Part shown: piece after piece, positions 34,052 to 41,934 of the stretch
How positions within the stretch are numbered: the stretch's first letter is position 1
Layout of the letters: each line of letters opens with the position of its first letter
Source of the DNA: CANQDT01 sp051878935
GTDB taxonomy: Bacteria > Bacillota > Clostridia > Lachnospirales > Lachnospiraceae
Assembly (NCBI GenBank): GCA_051878935.1
Contig: JBJELB010000015.1
Span: 4,388-68,387 of the forward strand
Direction of reading: 5' to 3'
Length of the DNA stretch: 64,000 bases
Notes under the pieces: model-generated
What the model saw: the letters and a program-made list of their open reading frames with translations, nothing else
Told to the model about the DNA's origin: nothing
Databases searched by the model: none
Translations under genes and position numbers: made by a program

Positions 34052-35125
34052 CTAGTTTTCGTTCATCTTTGCCAACTTAGCCGTTTGGTCCGCAGTCGTC
34101 AACGCATCGATAACTTCCTGCAAATCACCATTTAAAATTGCCTCTAAACGATGAAGGGTTAATTTAATTCGATGATCGGTAACGCGTCCCTGTGGGAAGT
34201 TGTAAGTACGAATCTTCTCTGAACGGTCACCGGTGCCGATCTGACTTCTGCGGGCTTCCGCTTCCGCATCATGTGCTTTTTCTAATTCCAGCTCATACAG
34301 CTTCGAACGCAATACCTTTAATGCCTTGTCTTTGTTCTTTAGCTGAGATTTTTCATCCTGACAGGAGATGACGATACCGGTTGGAATATGAGTTAAACGA
34401 ACCGCAGAATCCGTCGTATTGACACACTGTCCACCGTTACCGGATGCACGGAATACATCGAAACGGCAATCGTTCATATCCAGCTCTACGTCTACTTCTT
34501 CTGCCTCCGGCATGATGGCTACGGTCGCGGTGGAAGTATGGATACGTCCACCGGATTCCGTGACCGGGATACGTTGTACACGGTGCACACCACTCTCATA
34601 TTTGAGTTTAGAATAAGCACCGTTTCCTGTAATCATAAAGACAGCTTCCTTGAAACCACCAATTCCGTTTTCATTCAAACTAATCATCTCTGTTTTCCAG
34701 CGATTGCTGTCCGCATAGCTCTTATACATGCGGTAAAGCTCCGCTGCAAACAAGGCGGCTTCATCGCCACCGGCACCGGCACGGATTTCCACGATAACGT
34801 TTTTGTCATCATTCGGGTCTTTGGGAATTAATAAAATTTTAATCTGTTCTTCCAGTTGCGAAACCTTTTCCTTTGCCGCTGCCAATTCTTCTTTCGCAAG
34901 CTCACGCATCTCTTCATCGCTCTCTTCTTCTATCATCTCTAAGCTGTCGGCGATGTTTTGTTTCTCTGCTTTGTATTGCTGATATGCTTCTACAATCGGA
35001 GTTAATTCGCTCTGTTCCTTCATCAGGTCACGAAACTTCTGCTGGTTTGCCGTCACATCCGGATCATTCAATTCTTCCAGTACAATCGCCAGACGTTCTA
35101 CCAAATCATCTAATTTATCAAACAT
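34052..35125 (-). CDS. prfA: Peptide chain release factor 1
   Basis: A complete 357-residue class I release factor for UAA and UAG. The codon-reading P-V-T tripeptide is at residues 187-189 and the peptidyl-hydrolysis GGQ at 231-233 within RASGNGGQCVNTTDSAVRL. The N-terminal helical domain and the coiled basic C-terminus are normal. It lies 29 bases after prmC, whose product methylates the Gln of GGQ. Confidence 0.97.
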   Translation of the reverse strand: MFDKLDDLVERLAIVLEELNDPDVTANQQKFRDLMKEQSELTPIVEAYQQYKAEKQNIADSLEMIEEESDEEMRELAKEELAAAKEKVSQLEEQIKILLIPKDPNDDKNVIVEIRAGAGGDEAALFAAELYRMYKSYADSNRWKTEMISLNENGIGGFKEAVFMITGNGAYSKLKYESGVHRVQRIPVTESGGRIHTSTATVAIMPEAEEVDVELDMNDCRFDVFRASGNGGQCVNTTDSAVRLTHIPTGIVISCQDEKSQLKNKDKALKVLRSKLYELELEKAHDAEAEARRSQIGTGDRSEKIRTYNFPQGRVTDHRIKLTLHRLEAILNGDLQEVIDALTTADQTAKLAKMNEN

Positions 35126-35154
35126 ATCTTTCTTCCTTTCCTATCACTTCTATT

Positions 35155-36012
35155 CTATCTGTCCCATTTGCCATATACGATTCGATCCAGGCCCGCTAAA
35201 TCCTGCACACATACTACATCGGTAAAGCCCACAGTCTGCATCATATCCATTACTGCTTCGCGTTGGTCATATCCAATCTCATAATACAACCATCCGCCTT
35301 TTTTCAGGAAATGTGTCGCCTGTTCTGTTATTTTCCGGTAAAAACGCAGTCCGTCTTCCGCTCCATCCAACGCCAGTCTCGGTTCATGGCTCTTAACCTC
35401 TTCCATCAGAGTCTCGCACTCTGCACTCGCAATATAGGGTGGATTGGATACGATGACATCATAAGCATCTTCCGGCACCTGTAGAAACAAATCACTCTGC
35501 AATACCGTCAGAGTATTCTCCGGTACCCCGAGCAGCCGTGCATTTTCCTGTGCTACTGCCAAGGCCTTTTCCGAAACATCGACTAACGTGATCTTCTCTG
35601 CCTCTAACAGCAAAGACAATGTAATCCCAATGCAGCCGGAACCGGTACACATATCCAATAGACGGATTCCTTTGGACTGCTCTGATATGATGCGTTCAAT
35701 CAGGCATTCCGTATCCTGACGCGGGATCAGAACTGCCGGGCTCACCCGAAAATCAAAACCGTAAAAGTTCTGAATTCCCGTAATATACTGCACCGGTTCG
35801 CGCCCGCAACGCCTTTTGATGTACGCACAATACTTCCGGTATCCTATTTCCTGTACCGGTTCGTACATACACAGATAATAATCCGCTTTCGTAAGAGAAA
35901 ATACCGCTTCGAACAGAATCCATGCATCCACAGCGGCATCTGTAATCTGTGCGGACTCCAGACTCTCAACCCCCATGTCCAAACAATCTTTATATGAAAT
36001 CATTTCATACAC
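35155..36012 (-). CDS. prmC: Release factor glutamine methyltransferase
   Basis: A 285-residue SAM-dependent enzyme that N5-methylates Gln in the GGQ loop of release factors. It has an N-terminal helical domain, the SAM site LLDMCTGSGCIGITLS (from about residue 118) and the substrate motif N190-P-P-Y193. It follows the DUF1385 gene by three bases and precedes prfA, the classic prmC-prfA pairing. Confidence 0.95.
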   Translation of the reverse strand: MYEMISYKDCLDMGVESLESAQITDAAVDAWILFEAVFSLTKADYYLCMYEPVQEIGYRKYCAYIKRRCGREPVQYITGIQNFYGFDFRVSPAVLIPRQDTECLIERIISEQSKGIRLLDMCTGSGCIGITLSLLLEAEKITLVDVSEKALAVAQENARLLGVPENTLTVLQSDLFLQVPEDAYDVIVSNPPYIASAECETLMEEVKSHEPRLALDGAEDGLRFYRKITEQATHFLKKGGWLYYEIGYDQREAVMDMMQTVGFTDVVCVQDLAGLDRIVYGKWDR

Positions 36013-36015
36013 CTG

Positions 36016-36969
36016 CTAATCTTCCAGCTCTCCATTTCTCTCTGCTTCCAGATAAGCTCGCCAGTCCAGTACCTCCTCTACAGAACGAATCGCAACTTCA
36101 ATCATCGAATCATCCGGCTCTGCTGTCGATAATTTCTGCAGCATCAGTCCCGGTTTACTGAGCCACGAAACAAGCGGATGGTCAGATTTCCCGGCCAAAC
36201 GAATCACCTCATAGGAGAGACCTGCAATCACAGGTACTAATAAAACGCGGAATAAGATTCGATATTTTACATCACTCACACGTACAAACATAAACACAAT
36301 AATACTAATAAGCATCACAAACAACAAAAAACTGGTTCCGCAACGCTTATGTAACCTTGTATGTTTTCGAACATTTTCCACCGTTAAATCATCTCCGGCT
36401 TCCAGACAGTTAATCGTCTTATGCTCCGCCCCATGATACATAAAAACGCGTTGAATATCCTTCATCCTGGAAATCAGAAACATGTACGTAAAGAAAATCA
36501 TAAGTCTTACAATGCCTTCCACTGCACTCAGCAATACATAGGAATGAATGTGTTTACTGAAAATACTCACCAGTCCGTACGGCAATACCATAAAAATGGC
36601 CACTGCCAGTATGATTCCCAGAGTCATAGAGACTCCCATAATGACAGAATTAAACTTATCGCCCAGCTTTTCTGTCAAAAACTGTTCGAATTTGCCCGGT
36701 GTTTCTTCTTCCTCATCGATTCCTTCCAAGACACAATCCGTAGAAAAAGTCAATGCTTTTGAACCAACTACCAGAGATTCTACAAAATTCACTACCCCAC
36801 GGATTAATGGCAGACGAGCCCATTTATGCTTTTCCGCAAAACTGACCGTCTTTTTCTTATCCACAACAATCTCTCCGTTTGGTTTGCGAACAGCGATTGC
36901 CGTCAGGTTCTGATTTTTCATCATAACCCCTTCCATCACTGCCTGTCCGCCAATGTAAGTTCTCTTCAT
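36016..36969 (-). CDS. DUF1385 (YqhQ-like) membrane protein
   Basis: A 317-residue membrane protein beginning MKRTYIGGQAVMEGVMMKN, the signature of DUF1385/YqhQ. A soluble N-terminal part is followed by about four hydrophobic segments (around residues 110-270) and the motif YHGAEHKTINCLEAGDDLTVENVR with CGTSFL, which looks like a metal or substrate site. Its role is unknown, but it is fixed next to rpmE, prmC and prfA in many Firmicutes. The frame opens at 37014; GGAGGG sits six bases before the ATG chosen. Confidence 0.88.
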   Translation of the reverse strand: MKRTYIGGQAVMEGVMMKNQNLTAIAVRKPNGEIVVDKKKTVSFAEKHKWARLPLIRGVVNFVESLVVGSKALTFSTDCVLEGIDEEEETPGKFEQFLTEKLGDKFNSVIMGVSMTLGIILAVAIFMVLPYGLVSIFSKHIHSYVLLSAVEGIVRLMIFFTYMFLISRMKDIQRVFMYHGAEHKTINCLEAGDDLTVENVRKHTRLHKRCGTSFLLFVMLISIIVFMFVRVSDVKYRILFRVLLVPVIAGLSYEVIRLAGKSDHPLVSWLSKPGLMLQKLSTAEPDDSMIEVAIRSVEEVLDWRAYLEAERNGELED

Positions 36970-36989
36970 TCCAAACCCTCCTAATAAAA

Positions 36990-37018
36990 ATAGGTTGAGA
37001 TTCCACAACCTCAACCTA
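36990..37018 (-). terminator. Terminator after rpmE
   Basis: On the minus strand TAGGTTGAG and CTCAACCTA close a loop of about 11 bases and are followed by TTTTTATT. It lies just after the rpmE stop and before the DUF1385 ribosome binding site, so DUF1385-prmC-prfA would depend on partial read-through or an internal promoter. Confidence 0.75.
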
Positions 37019-37026
37019 CTTGATTC

Positions 37027-37236
37027 TTAGTTATCCTGACTCATGCCATACTTACGATTGAACTTATCAATACGTCCGCGAGCTTGTGCTGCTTTCTGCT
37101 GTCCTGTGTAGAACGAATGACATTTAGAACAAATCTCAACGTGGATATCCTCTTTTGTTGAACCTGTTACAAATTCATTTCCACAGTTACATACAACTTT
37201 GGCCTGATAATAATCTGGATGTATTCCTTCGCGCAT
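37027..37236 (-). CDS. rpmE: 50S ribosomal protein L31, zinc-binding type
   Basis: A 69-residue ribosomal protein starting MREGIHPDYYQAKVVCNCGN. Cysteines 16, 18, 36 and 39 form the zinc site of the C+ type of L31 (CxC and CxxC), unlike the zinc-free paralog made under zinc starvation. A GTG three codons upstream is in frame, but AGAGGTG is best spaced to the ATG chosen. Its promoter (37300-37328) is near consensus and its leader holds a hairpin. Confidence 0.96.
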   Translation of the reverse strand: MREGIHPDYYQAKVVCNCGNEFVTGSTKEDIHVEICSKCHSFYTGQQKAAQARGRIDKFNRKYGMSQDN

Positions 37237-37263
37237 ATTATTCACCTCTCATACTTTATTTCC

Positions 37264-37277
37264 AACCGATTACGGTT
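37264..37277 (-). promoter_or_regulatory. Hairpin in the rpmE leader, candidate L31 autoregulatory element
   Basis: AACCG-ATTA-CGGTT lies in the 5' leader about 30 bases before the rpmE start. Leaders of L31 genes in Firmicutes carry known small autoregulatory RNA structures, so this short stem could be such a site. The match is by position and shape only. Confidence 0.35.
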
Positions 37278-37299
37278 AATTTCTATAAACAGCTTTCTA

Positions 37300-37328
37300 A
37301 TTATAGCATAGCGTTTTTTTTAATGCAA
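37300..37328 (-). promoter_or_regulatory. Promoter of rpmE
   Basis: On the minus strand TTGCAT (37323-37328), a 17-base spacer and TATAAT (37300-37305). It overlaps the region just after the rho stop. Confidence 0.65.
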
Positions 37329-37336
37329 GATAAAAA

Positions 37337-38743
37337 TTATTTATTTTTTGGTCGAACCAGAGAACGTTTCACCAGCTCCACAAATTCCTCATTGGTTTTC
37401 GTCTTAACGAACAGAGATAAGACCTCTTCTGTTATTTCTTCCGTCCGTCCTCTTGTCAATTCGCGATGGATCGCATAGGCAGCTTCCTGTTCATCCCTTG
37501 ACAGCAATAAATCATCCCTTCTGGTACCGGATTTGACAATATCTATGGCAGGAAAGATACGTCTTTCTGATAAAGTACGGTCTAATACCAATTCCATGTT
37601 ACCCGTTCCTTTAAACTCCTCAAAGACAACATCATCCATCTTACTGCCGGTATCAATTAATGCAGTGGCCAGGATTGTCAGACTTCCACCCTCTCTCATG
37701 TTTCTGGCTGCTCCAAAAAATTTCTTCGGCATGTGAAGCGCTGCCGGATCCAGACCGCCGGTCAGGGTTCTGCCACTCGGTGCCACCGTCAGATTATATG
37801 CCCGTGCCAGACGGGTAATACTATCCAACAGAATCACAACATCCTTTTTATGCTCCACCAAGCGTTTCGCACGCTCTAACACCATCTCAGATACCCGTTT
37901 GTGATGCTCCGGCAACTCATCAAAAGTGGAATGAATGACCTCTACATTTTCACCGGCAATGGATTCCTTGATATCCGTCACTTCCTCGGGGCGTTCATCG
38001 ATTAATAAGACAATTAACTGAATGTCCTTATACTGTCTGGAAATCGTTTTTGCAATCTGCTTTAACAGCGTTGTCTTACCTGTCTTTGGCGGTGATACGA
38101 TCATACCACGCTGTCCTTTTCCAATCGGACTTAAGATATCCATAATACGCATCGGCAAGGGTGCATCCACACAAGCCAGACGAATTCTCTCATCCGGAAA
38201 AACCGGCGTCAGGTTTTCGAAGCTGGTACGTTTCTGTGCCAGATACGGTGACTCATCATTGACTGACAAAACATACAATAACGCACTAAACTTCTCATTC
38301 ATCGTCTTAACGCGGATATTACCTTTTATAATATCTCCCGTTTTCAGATTAAATCTTCGGATTTGCGCCGGTGAAACATAGATATCATTCTCACCCGGCA
38401 GATAGTTATCACATCGGATAAAACCAAAGCCATCCGGCATAACCTCTAAAATGCCGTTCGCAATCTCACCACTGTCCAGCTGTGACTTGAGTTCCTGAGA
38501 CATTTCATTCCCCTGTTCCATTGTCTTTTCCTGCTGTGTTTCCTGTGGCTGTGTCTTCTCGGACACAAGGCGCTCCTGCTGTTTTCTCTTCGTCTGTGGT
38601 TCTTCCGGTTCTTTCAGTTTCGAAAGAAGCTCCGCCTTACGCATCGTGGTGACTCCCGTTATTCCTTTTTCCTTTGCATAGCGTCTTAATTCCGCAAGCG
38701 ACATTACATCAAAATCATATTCCATTTCTTTACTTCCATTCAT
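37337..38743 (-). CDS. rho: Transcription termination factor Rho
   Basis: A 468-residue hexameric RNA helicase. An N-terminal Rho_N helix-turn-helix (MSLAELRRYAKEKGITG) is followed by an inserted Gln/Glu/Lys-rich linker (about residues 45-90), the cold-shock-like RNA-binding domain with GFGFIRCDNYLPGENDIYVS, and the motor with Walker A PPKTGKT (218-224). The C-terminus has the R-loop and GGSLTILATALIDTGSKMDD. The linker is longer than in Escherichia coli Rho. A start at 38725 is also possible. Rho can silence antisense transcripts, relevant to the many convergent gene ends in this window. Confidence 0.96.
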   Translation of the reverse strand: MNGSKEMEYDFDVMSLAELRRYAKEKGITGVTTMRKAELLSKLKEPEEPQTKRKQQERLVSEKTQPQETQQEKTMEQGNEMSQELKSQLDSGEIANGILEVMPDGFGFIRCDNYLPGENDIYVSPAQIRRFNLKTGDIIKGNIRVKTMNEKFSALLYVLSVNDESPYLAQKRTSFENLTPVFPDERIRLACVDAPLPMRIMDILSPIGKGQRGMIVSPPKTGKTTLLKQIAKTISRQYKDIQLIVLLIDERPEEVTDIKESIAGENVEVIHSTFDELPEHHKRVSEMVLERAKRLVEHKKDVVILLDSITRLARAYNLTVAPSGRTLTGGLDPAALHMPKKFFGAARNMREGGSLTILATALIDTGSKMDDVVFEEFKGTGNMELVLDRTLSERRIFPAIDIVKSGTRRDDLLLSRDEQEAAYAIHRELTRGRTEEITEEVLSLFVKTKTNEEFVELVKRSLVRPKNK

Positions 38744-38770
38744 TTTTACTCATCAACTAATATCGGATAC

Positions 38771-38799
38771 ATTATATAATAGAAAACAAATTTTCACAA
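38771..38799 (-). promoter_or_regulatory. Promoter of rho
   Basis: On the minus strand TTGTGA (38794-38799), a 17-base spacer and TATAAT (38771-38776), about 27 bases before the rho start. Divergent to the malic enzyme promoter. Confidence 0.6.
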
Positions 38800-38834
38800 G
38801 TAAGGAATTCGGAAGGTCACTCAGTTCAAATCGG

Positions 38835-38863
38835 TTGCGATACCTCCCGGATTGTGATATGAT
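38835..38863 (+). promoter_or_regulatory. Promoter of the malic enzyme gene
   Basis: TTGCGA (38835-38840), a 17-base spacer and TATGAT (38858-38863), 31 bases before the ATG. Confidence 0.5.
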
Positions 38864-38894
38864 GAATACAAATTTTTTTAAAGAAGGTACAGTC

Positions 38895-40091
38895 ATGGAT
38901 TATAATAAGCTCGCATTAGAAATGCATGAAAAACACAAAGGAAAAATTGGAATCGTATCCAAAGTATCCGTAAAAACAAGAGAAGATTTAAGCACCGCCT
39001 ATACTCCCGGTGTTGCAGAGCCTTGCCGCAAAATTGCAGCAAACCCGGATGATGTATATCGATATACTGCGAAAGGCAATCTGGTTGCAGTTGTCAGCGA
39101 TGGTACTGCTGTTTTGGGATTAGGAGATATCGGACCCAAAGCAGCGATACCGGTTATGGAAGGGAAAGCGATTTTATTCAAGGAATTTGCAGGCATTGAT
39201 GCATTTCCAATCTGTCTGGACACCAAAGATACCGAAGAGATTATTACCGCAGTCAAACAGATTGCTCCGGTTTTTGGCGGTATCAACCTGGAGGATATCT
39301 CTGCACCGCGTTGCTTTGAGATTGAGCGCCGTTTGAAAGAAGAATTGGACATCCCGGTCTTCCATGACGACCAGCATGGTACCGCGATTGTTGTTTCTGC
39401 CGGATTAATCAATGCTTTAAAGCTGGTAGGCAAGGATATGTCGCAGGCAAAGGTGGTCATCAACGGTGCCGGCTCTGCCGGTATTTCCATTGCAAAACTG
39501 TTGTTACAGATTGGTATCGGTGATATCGTTTTAGTGGATTTAAAGGGTGCTTTGTGCAAAGGTGAAACATGGATGAATGAAGCACAGGCACAGATGGCAG
39601 AAATCACAAACAAAGAAGGGATTCGTGGAGATCTTGCAACGGTTATGAAAGGTCGTGATGTCTTCGTCGGTGTATCTGCGCCAAATATCGTAACCGCTGA
39701 CATGGTAGCTTCTATGGCACAGGACCCTATTGTATTCGCAATGGCAAATCCGACTCCTGAGATCATGCCTGATGAAGCAAAAAAAGGTGGCGTTCGTGTT
39801 ATGGCTACCGGTCGCTCCGATTTCCCAAATCAGATTAACAACGTATTAGTATTCCCAGGAATTTTCCGTGGTGCTTTAGATATACAGGCTACCGATATTA
39901 CCGAAGAAATGAAAGTTGCCGCAGCAAAAGCCATTGCTTCGATTATCACTGATGAAGAATTAAACGAAGAGTATATTATTCCGGGTGCTTTTGATGAGCG
40001 TGTGGCAGATGCCGTTGCCAATGCGGTATCCGAAGTGGCAATTGCTTCCGGCATTTCCAAGCTGCATAGCCGTCAGCACAAGAACAAATAG
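38895..40091 (+). CDS. NAD(P)-dependent malic enzyme
   Basis: A 398-residue short-form malic enzyme that decarboxylates malate to pyruvate. The N-terminal catalytic domain shows STAYTPGVAEPCR and VSDGTAVLGLGDIGPKAAIPVMEGK, followed by FHDDQHGTA with metal ligands, and the Rossmann motif VVINGAGSAGISIAKLL near residue 187. Cofactor preference cannot be read reliably. The frame opens at 38835, inside the promoter; AGAAGG stands before the ATG at 38895. The gene precedes the radical SAM protein by 16 bases. Confidence 0.95.
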   Translation: MDYNKLALEMHEKHKGKIGIVSKVSVKTREDLSTAYTPGVAEPCRKIAANPDDVYRYTAKGNLVAVVSDGTAVLGLGDIGPKAAIPVMEGKAILFKEFAGIDAFPICLDTKDTEEIITAVKQIAPVFGGINLEDISAPRCFEIERRLKEELDIPVFHDDQHGTAIVVSAGLINALKLVGKDMSQAKVVINGAGSAGISIAKLLLQIGIGDIVLVDLKGALCKGETWMNEAQAQMAEITNKEGIRGDLATVMKGRDVFVGVSAPNIVTADMVASMAQDPIVFAMANPTPEIMPDEAKKGGVRVMATGRSDFPNQINNVLVFPGIFRGALDIQATDITEEMKVAAAKAIASIITDEELNEEYIIPGAFDERVADAVANAVSEVAIASGISKLHSRQHKNK

Positions 40092-40107
40092 AAGGAGTGC
40101 GTTTATC

Positions 40108-41028
40108 ATGGACGGTACAAATCCCGGTTATTACTCACTGAATCAATACTTACAGGAAACCTTCGGTGAAAAAGTGTATAAAGTGCTTATCAATGGTGGT
40201 TTCACCTGTCCGAACCGTGATGGCACCGTTGGGACCGGTGGTTGTATTTTCTGCAGTGCCAGCGGTTCCGGAGATTTCACTCCGGATGCAGGTCTTTCCG
40301 TAACTGACCAGATTGACGCCGGTATTGCTGCCGTCAGGCAGAAACGTCCCGGTCAGAAATACATTGCCTATTTTCAGGCATTTACAAATACCTATGCACC
40401 CATTGAACGTTTGCGTTCCCTTTACATGGAAGCTCTCTCTCATCCGGATATCGTTGCATTGTCCATCGGCACCCGCCCGGACTGTCTCTCAGACGAAGTC
40501 ATTGCATTATTGGATGAGTGTAATCGGATCAAGCCTGTATGGGTGGAATTAGGCTTGCAGACCATTCATGAAGCTTCTGCTGACTATATCCGACGTGGCT
40601 ATCCTCTGTCTGTATTTGATGATGCTGTATACCGGCTTCATCAACAAAATCTGACAACAATCGTCCATCTCATCCTCGGAATTCCGGGTGAGACAACCAA
40701 CCATATATTAGACAGCATCCATTATCTGAACGAACTTCCAATTCAGGGAGTGAAGCTTTCTCTTTTGCATGTATTATCCGGAACAGATATGGGTAAAGAA
40801 TATCTGGAACATCCATTTCCAACCTATACGTTAGAAGAATATGCCAATCTGGTAGCTGACTGTATCGGTCATCTTCGTCCGGATATTGTTCTGCACCGCA
40901 TAACAGGAGACGGACCAAAGGATCTACTCATTGCCCCGCTTTGGAGCCTCCGCAAACGGGAAGTTATGAACAGCATCTATCATACTCTTAAAGAACGCCG
41001 GATTACACAAGGAATTTACTTACGATAA
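40108..41028 (+). CDS. TIGR01212-type radical SAM protein (YhcC-like)
   Basis: A 306-residue radical SAM protein starting NQYLQETFGEKVYKVLINGGF. The iron-sulfur ligands are in CPNRDGTVGTGGCIFC, the spaced C-x11-C-x2-C form of this subgroup and of elongator-type Elp3 relatives. QAFTNTYAP and GTRPDCL follow as in YhcC of Escherichia coli. Substrate is unknown. GAAGGAG precedes the ATG; the longer frame from 39985 overlaps the malic enzyme gene and is not used. DUF4364 follows 18 bases later. Confidence 0.9.
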   Translation: MDGTNPGYYSLNQYLQETFGEKVYKVLINGGFTCPNRDGTVGTGGCIFCSASGSGDFTPDAGLSVTDQIDAGIAAVRQKRPGQKYIAYFQAFTNTYAPIERLRSLYMEALSHPDIVALSIGTRPDCLSDEVIALLDECNRIKPVWVELGLQTIHEASADYIRRGYPLSVFDDAVYRLHQQNLTTIVHLILGIPGETTNHILDSIHYLNELPIQGVKLSLLHVLSGTDMGKEYLEHPFPTYTLEEYANLVADCIGHLRPDIVLHRITGDGPKDLLIAPLWSLRKREVMNSIYHTLKERRITQGIYLR

Positions 41029-41046
41029 AACAGAAAGGACAAAACT

Positions 41047-41580
41047 ATGGAAAATGATTCCCTCACGTTATATAAACTGATTATTTTATCCATGCTTGAC
41101 CTGGTCGATTTCCCTTTATCCAATTCACAACTGAGTGAATTTATCATCGAGCAGGAATATACTGATTATTTCCATGTGCAGCAGGCAACAAACGAATTAC
41201 TTGATTCCGGTCTCATTGTACCTGAGATGATTCGCAATACTACTTACTACCAGATGACAGATGCAGGAAGAGAAACACTGGATTTGTTTGGATACAAGAT
41301 ATCCCGTTCAATTGAAGAAGATATTTTTTCCTATCTGGAAAAGAAACGTTATCAGTTAAAGAATCACTTTGATATTACTGCAGAATATTACTCTCCGGTT
41401 TCCGGACAATATGTGGTAGACTGTGTGATTAAGGAACGAAATAAAGTATTATTAAATATGAGTCTGTCGGTTCCGTCTGAACAACAAGCAGTTGATATCT
41501 GCGACCAGTGGCAGGAACGCAGTTCCGATGTCTATGCTGCTATTATGCAGAACATTACCAGAAATACCGAAGAGGAATAA
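41047..41580 (+). CDS. DUF4364 family protein
   Basis: A 177-residue soluble protein with an N-terminal winged-helix-like part (LIILSMLDLVDFPLSNSQLSEF, then ATNELLDSGLI and TTYYQMTDAGRETLDLF) and a C-terminal alpha/beta part. DUF4364 is found mainly in clostridia and is probably a transcription factor-like protein with no known target. It is the last gene of the malic enzyme operon. A palindromic repeat starts just after its stop. Confidence 0.88.
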   Translation: MENDSLTLYKLIILSMLDLVDFPLSNSQLSEFIIEQEYTDYFHVQQATNELLDSGLIVPEMIRNTTYYQMTDAGRETLDLFGYKISRSIEEDIFSYLEKKRYQLKNHFDITAEYYSPVSGQYVVDCVIKERNKVLLNMSLSVPSEQQAVDICDQWQERSSDVYAAIMQNITRNTEEE

Positions 41581-41581
41581 A

Positions 41582-41712
41582 TAAAATGCCGTTTGCCCCG
41601 GTGGGCTGCCGCTGACGGCGGTACGTATCTGTTTTTTCTTGCACCGTTTTCCGGTTTAAGAAAGACAGGGCACTCCATGTCCATCACGCTTCATAAGGCG
41701 CGCAATAAAATA
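41582..41712. repeat. Palindromic element copy 2, single A-type arm
   Basis: Right after the DUF4364 stop lies one arm of the element family: AAAATGCC, CCCCGGTGGGCTGCCGC, TATCTGTTTTTTC, TTGCACCGTTTTCCGG, TTTAAGAAAGACA and GCACTCCATGTCCATCAC. These match the left arm of copy 1 (16510-16620) and the reverse of the right arm of copy 4. The opposite B-type arm is absent. After CATCAC the sequence reads CATAAGGCGCG, the reverse complement of the CGCGCCTTATG found there in copies 1 and 4, so the interior seems rearranged. Confidence 0.75.
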
Positions 41713-41788
41713 GCACCATTTCTGATACTTCAACTTCTATTTATAATCAACAAACTACTCTGAATAAATTTTGATACTATCAATAACA

Positions 41789-41933
41789 GCAGGAAAATGA
41801 CATAAGATTTCCCACGAAGGGCGTTTGAACATCGTCAGTGCTTAAAGGGTGTACTTTGCCCTTTTATGCACTGCTACGCATGTTCTCCGAGGCGAGAGCC
41901 GTCCCTTCATGGGATACTTATGTCATTTGCTGC
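41789..41933. repeat. Palindromic element copy 3, short form (145 bases)
   Basis: An imperfect palindrome between the ends of DUF4364 and the flavoprotein. Ends: GCAG..AAATGACATAAG and its complement. Inside, CCCACGAAGGG and CCCTTCATGGG pair. The centre is CGT-CAGTGC (41833-41841) with GCACTG-CT-ACG (41868-41878), closed by AAAGGG/CCCTTT. The central part, including GTTTGAA before CGTC, aligns with the centre of copy 4 and part of copy 1. The end AAAATGACATA is also present at the right end of copy 4. Confidence 0.75.
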
Positions 41934-41934
41934 G

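Noticed and set aside
38999..39766. A 255-codon minus-strand frame opposite the malic enzyme gene
   Set aside because: It lies entirely antisense to a well-conserved gene and has the composition of a shadow frame.
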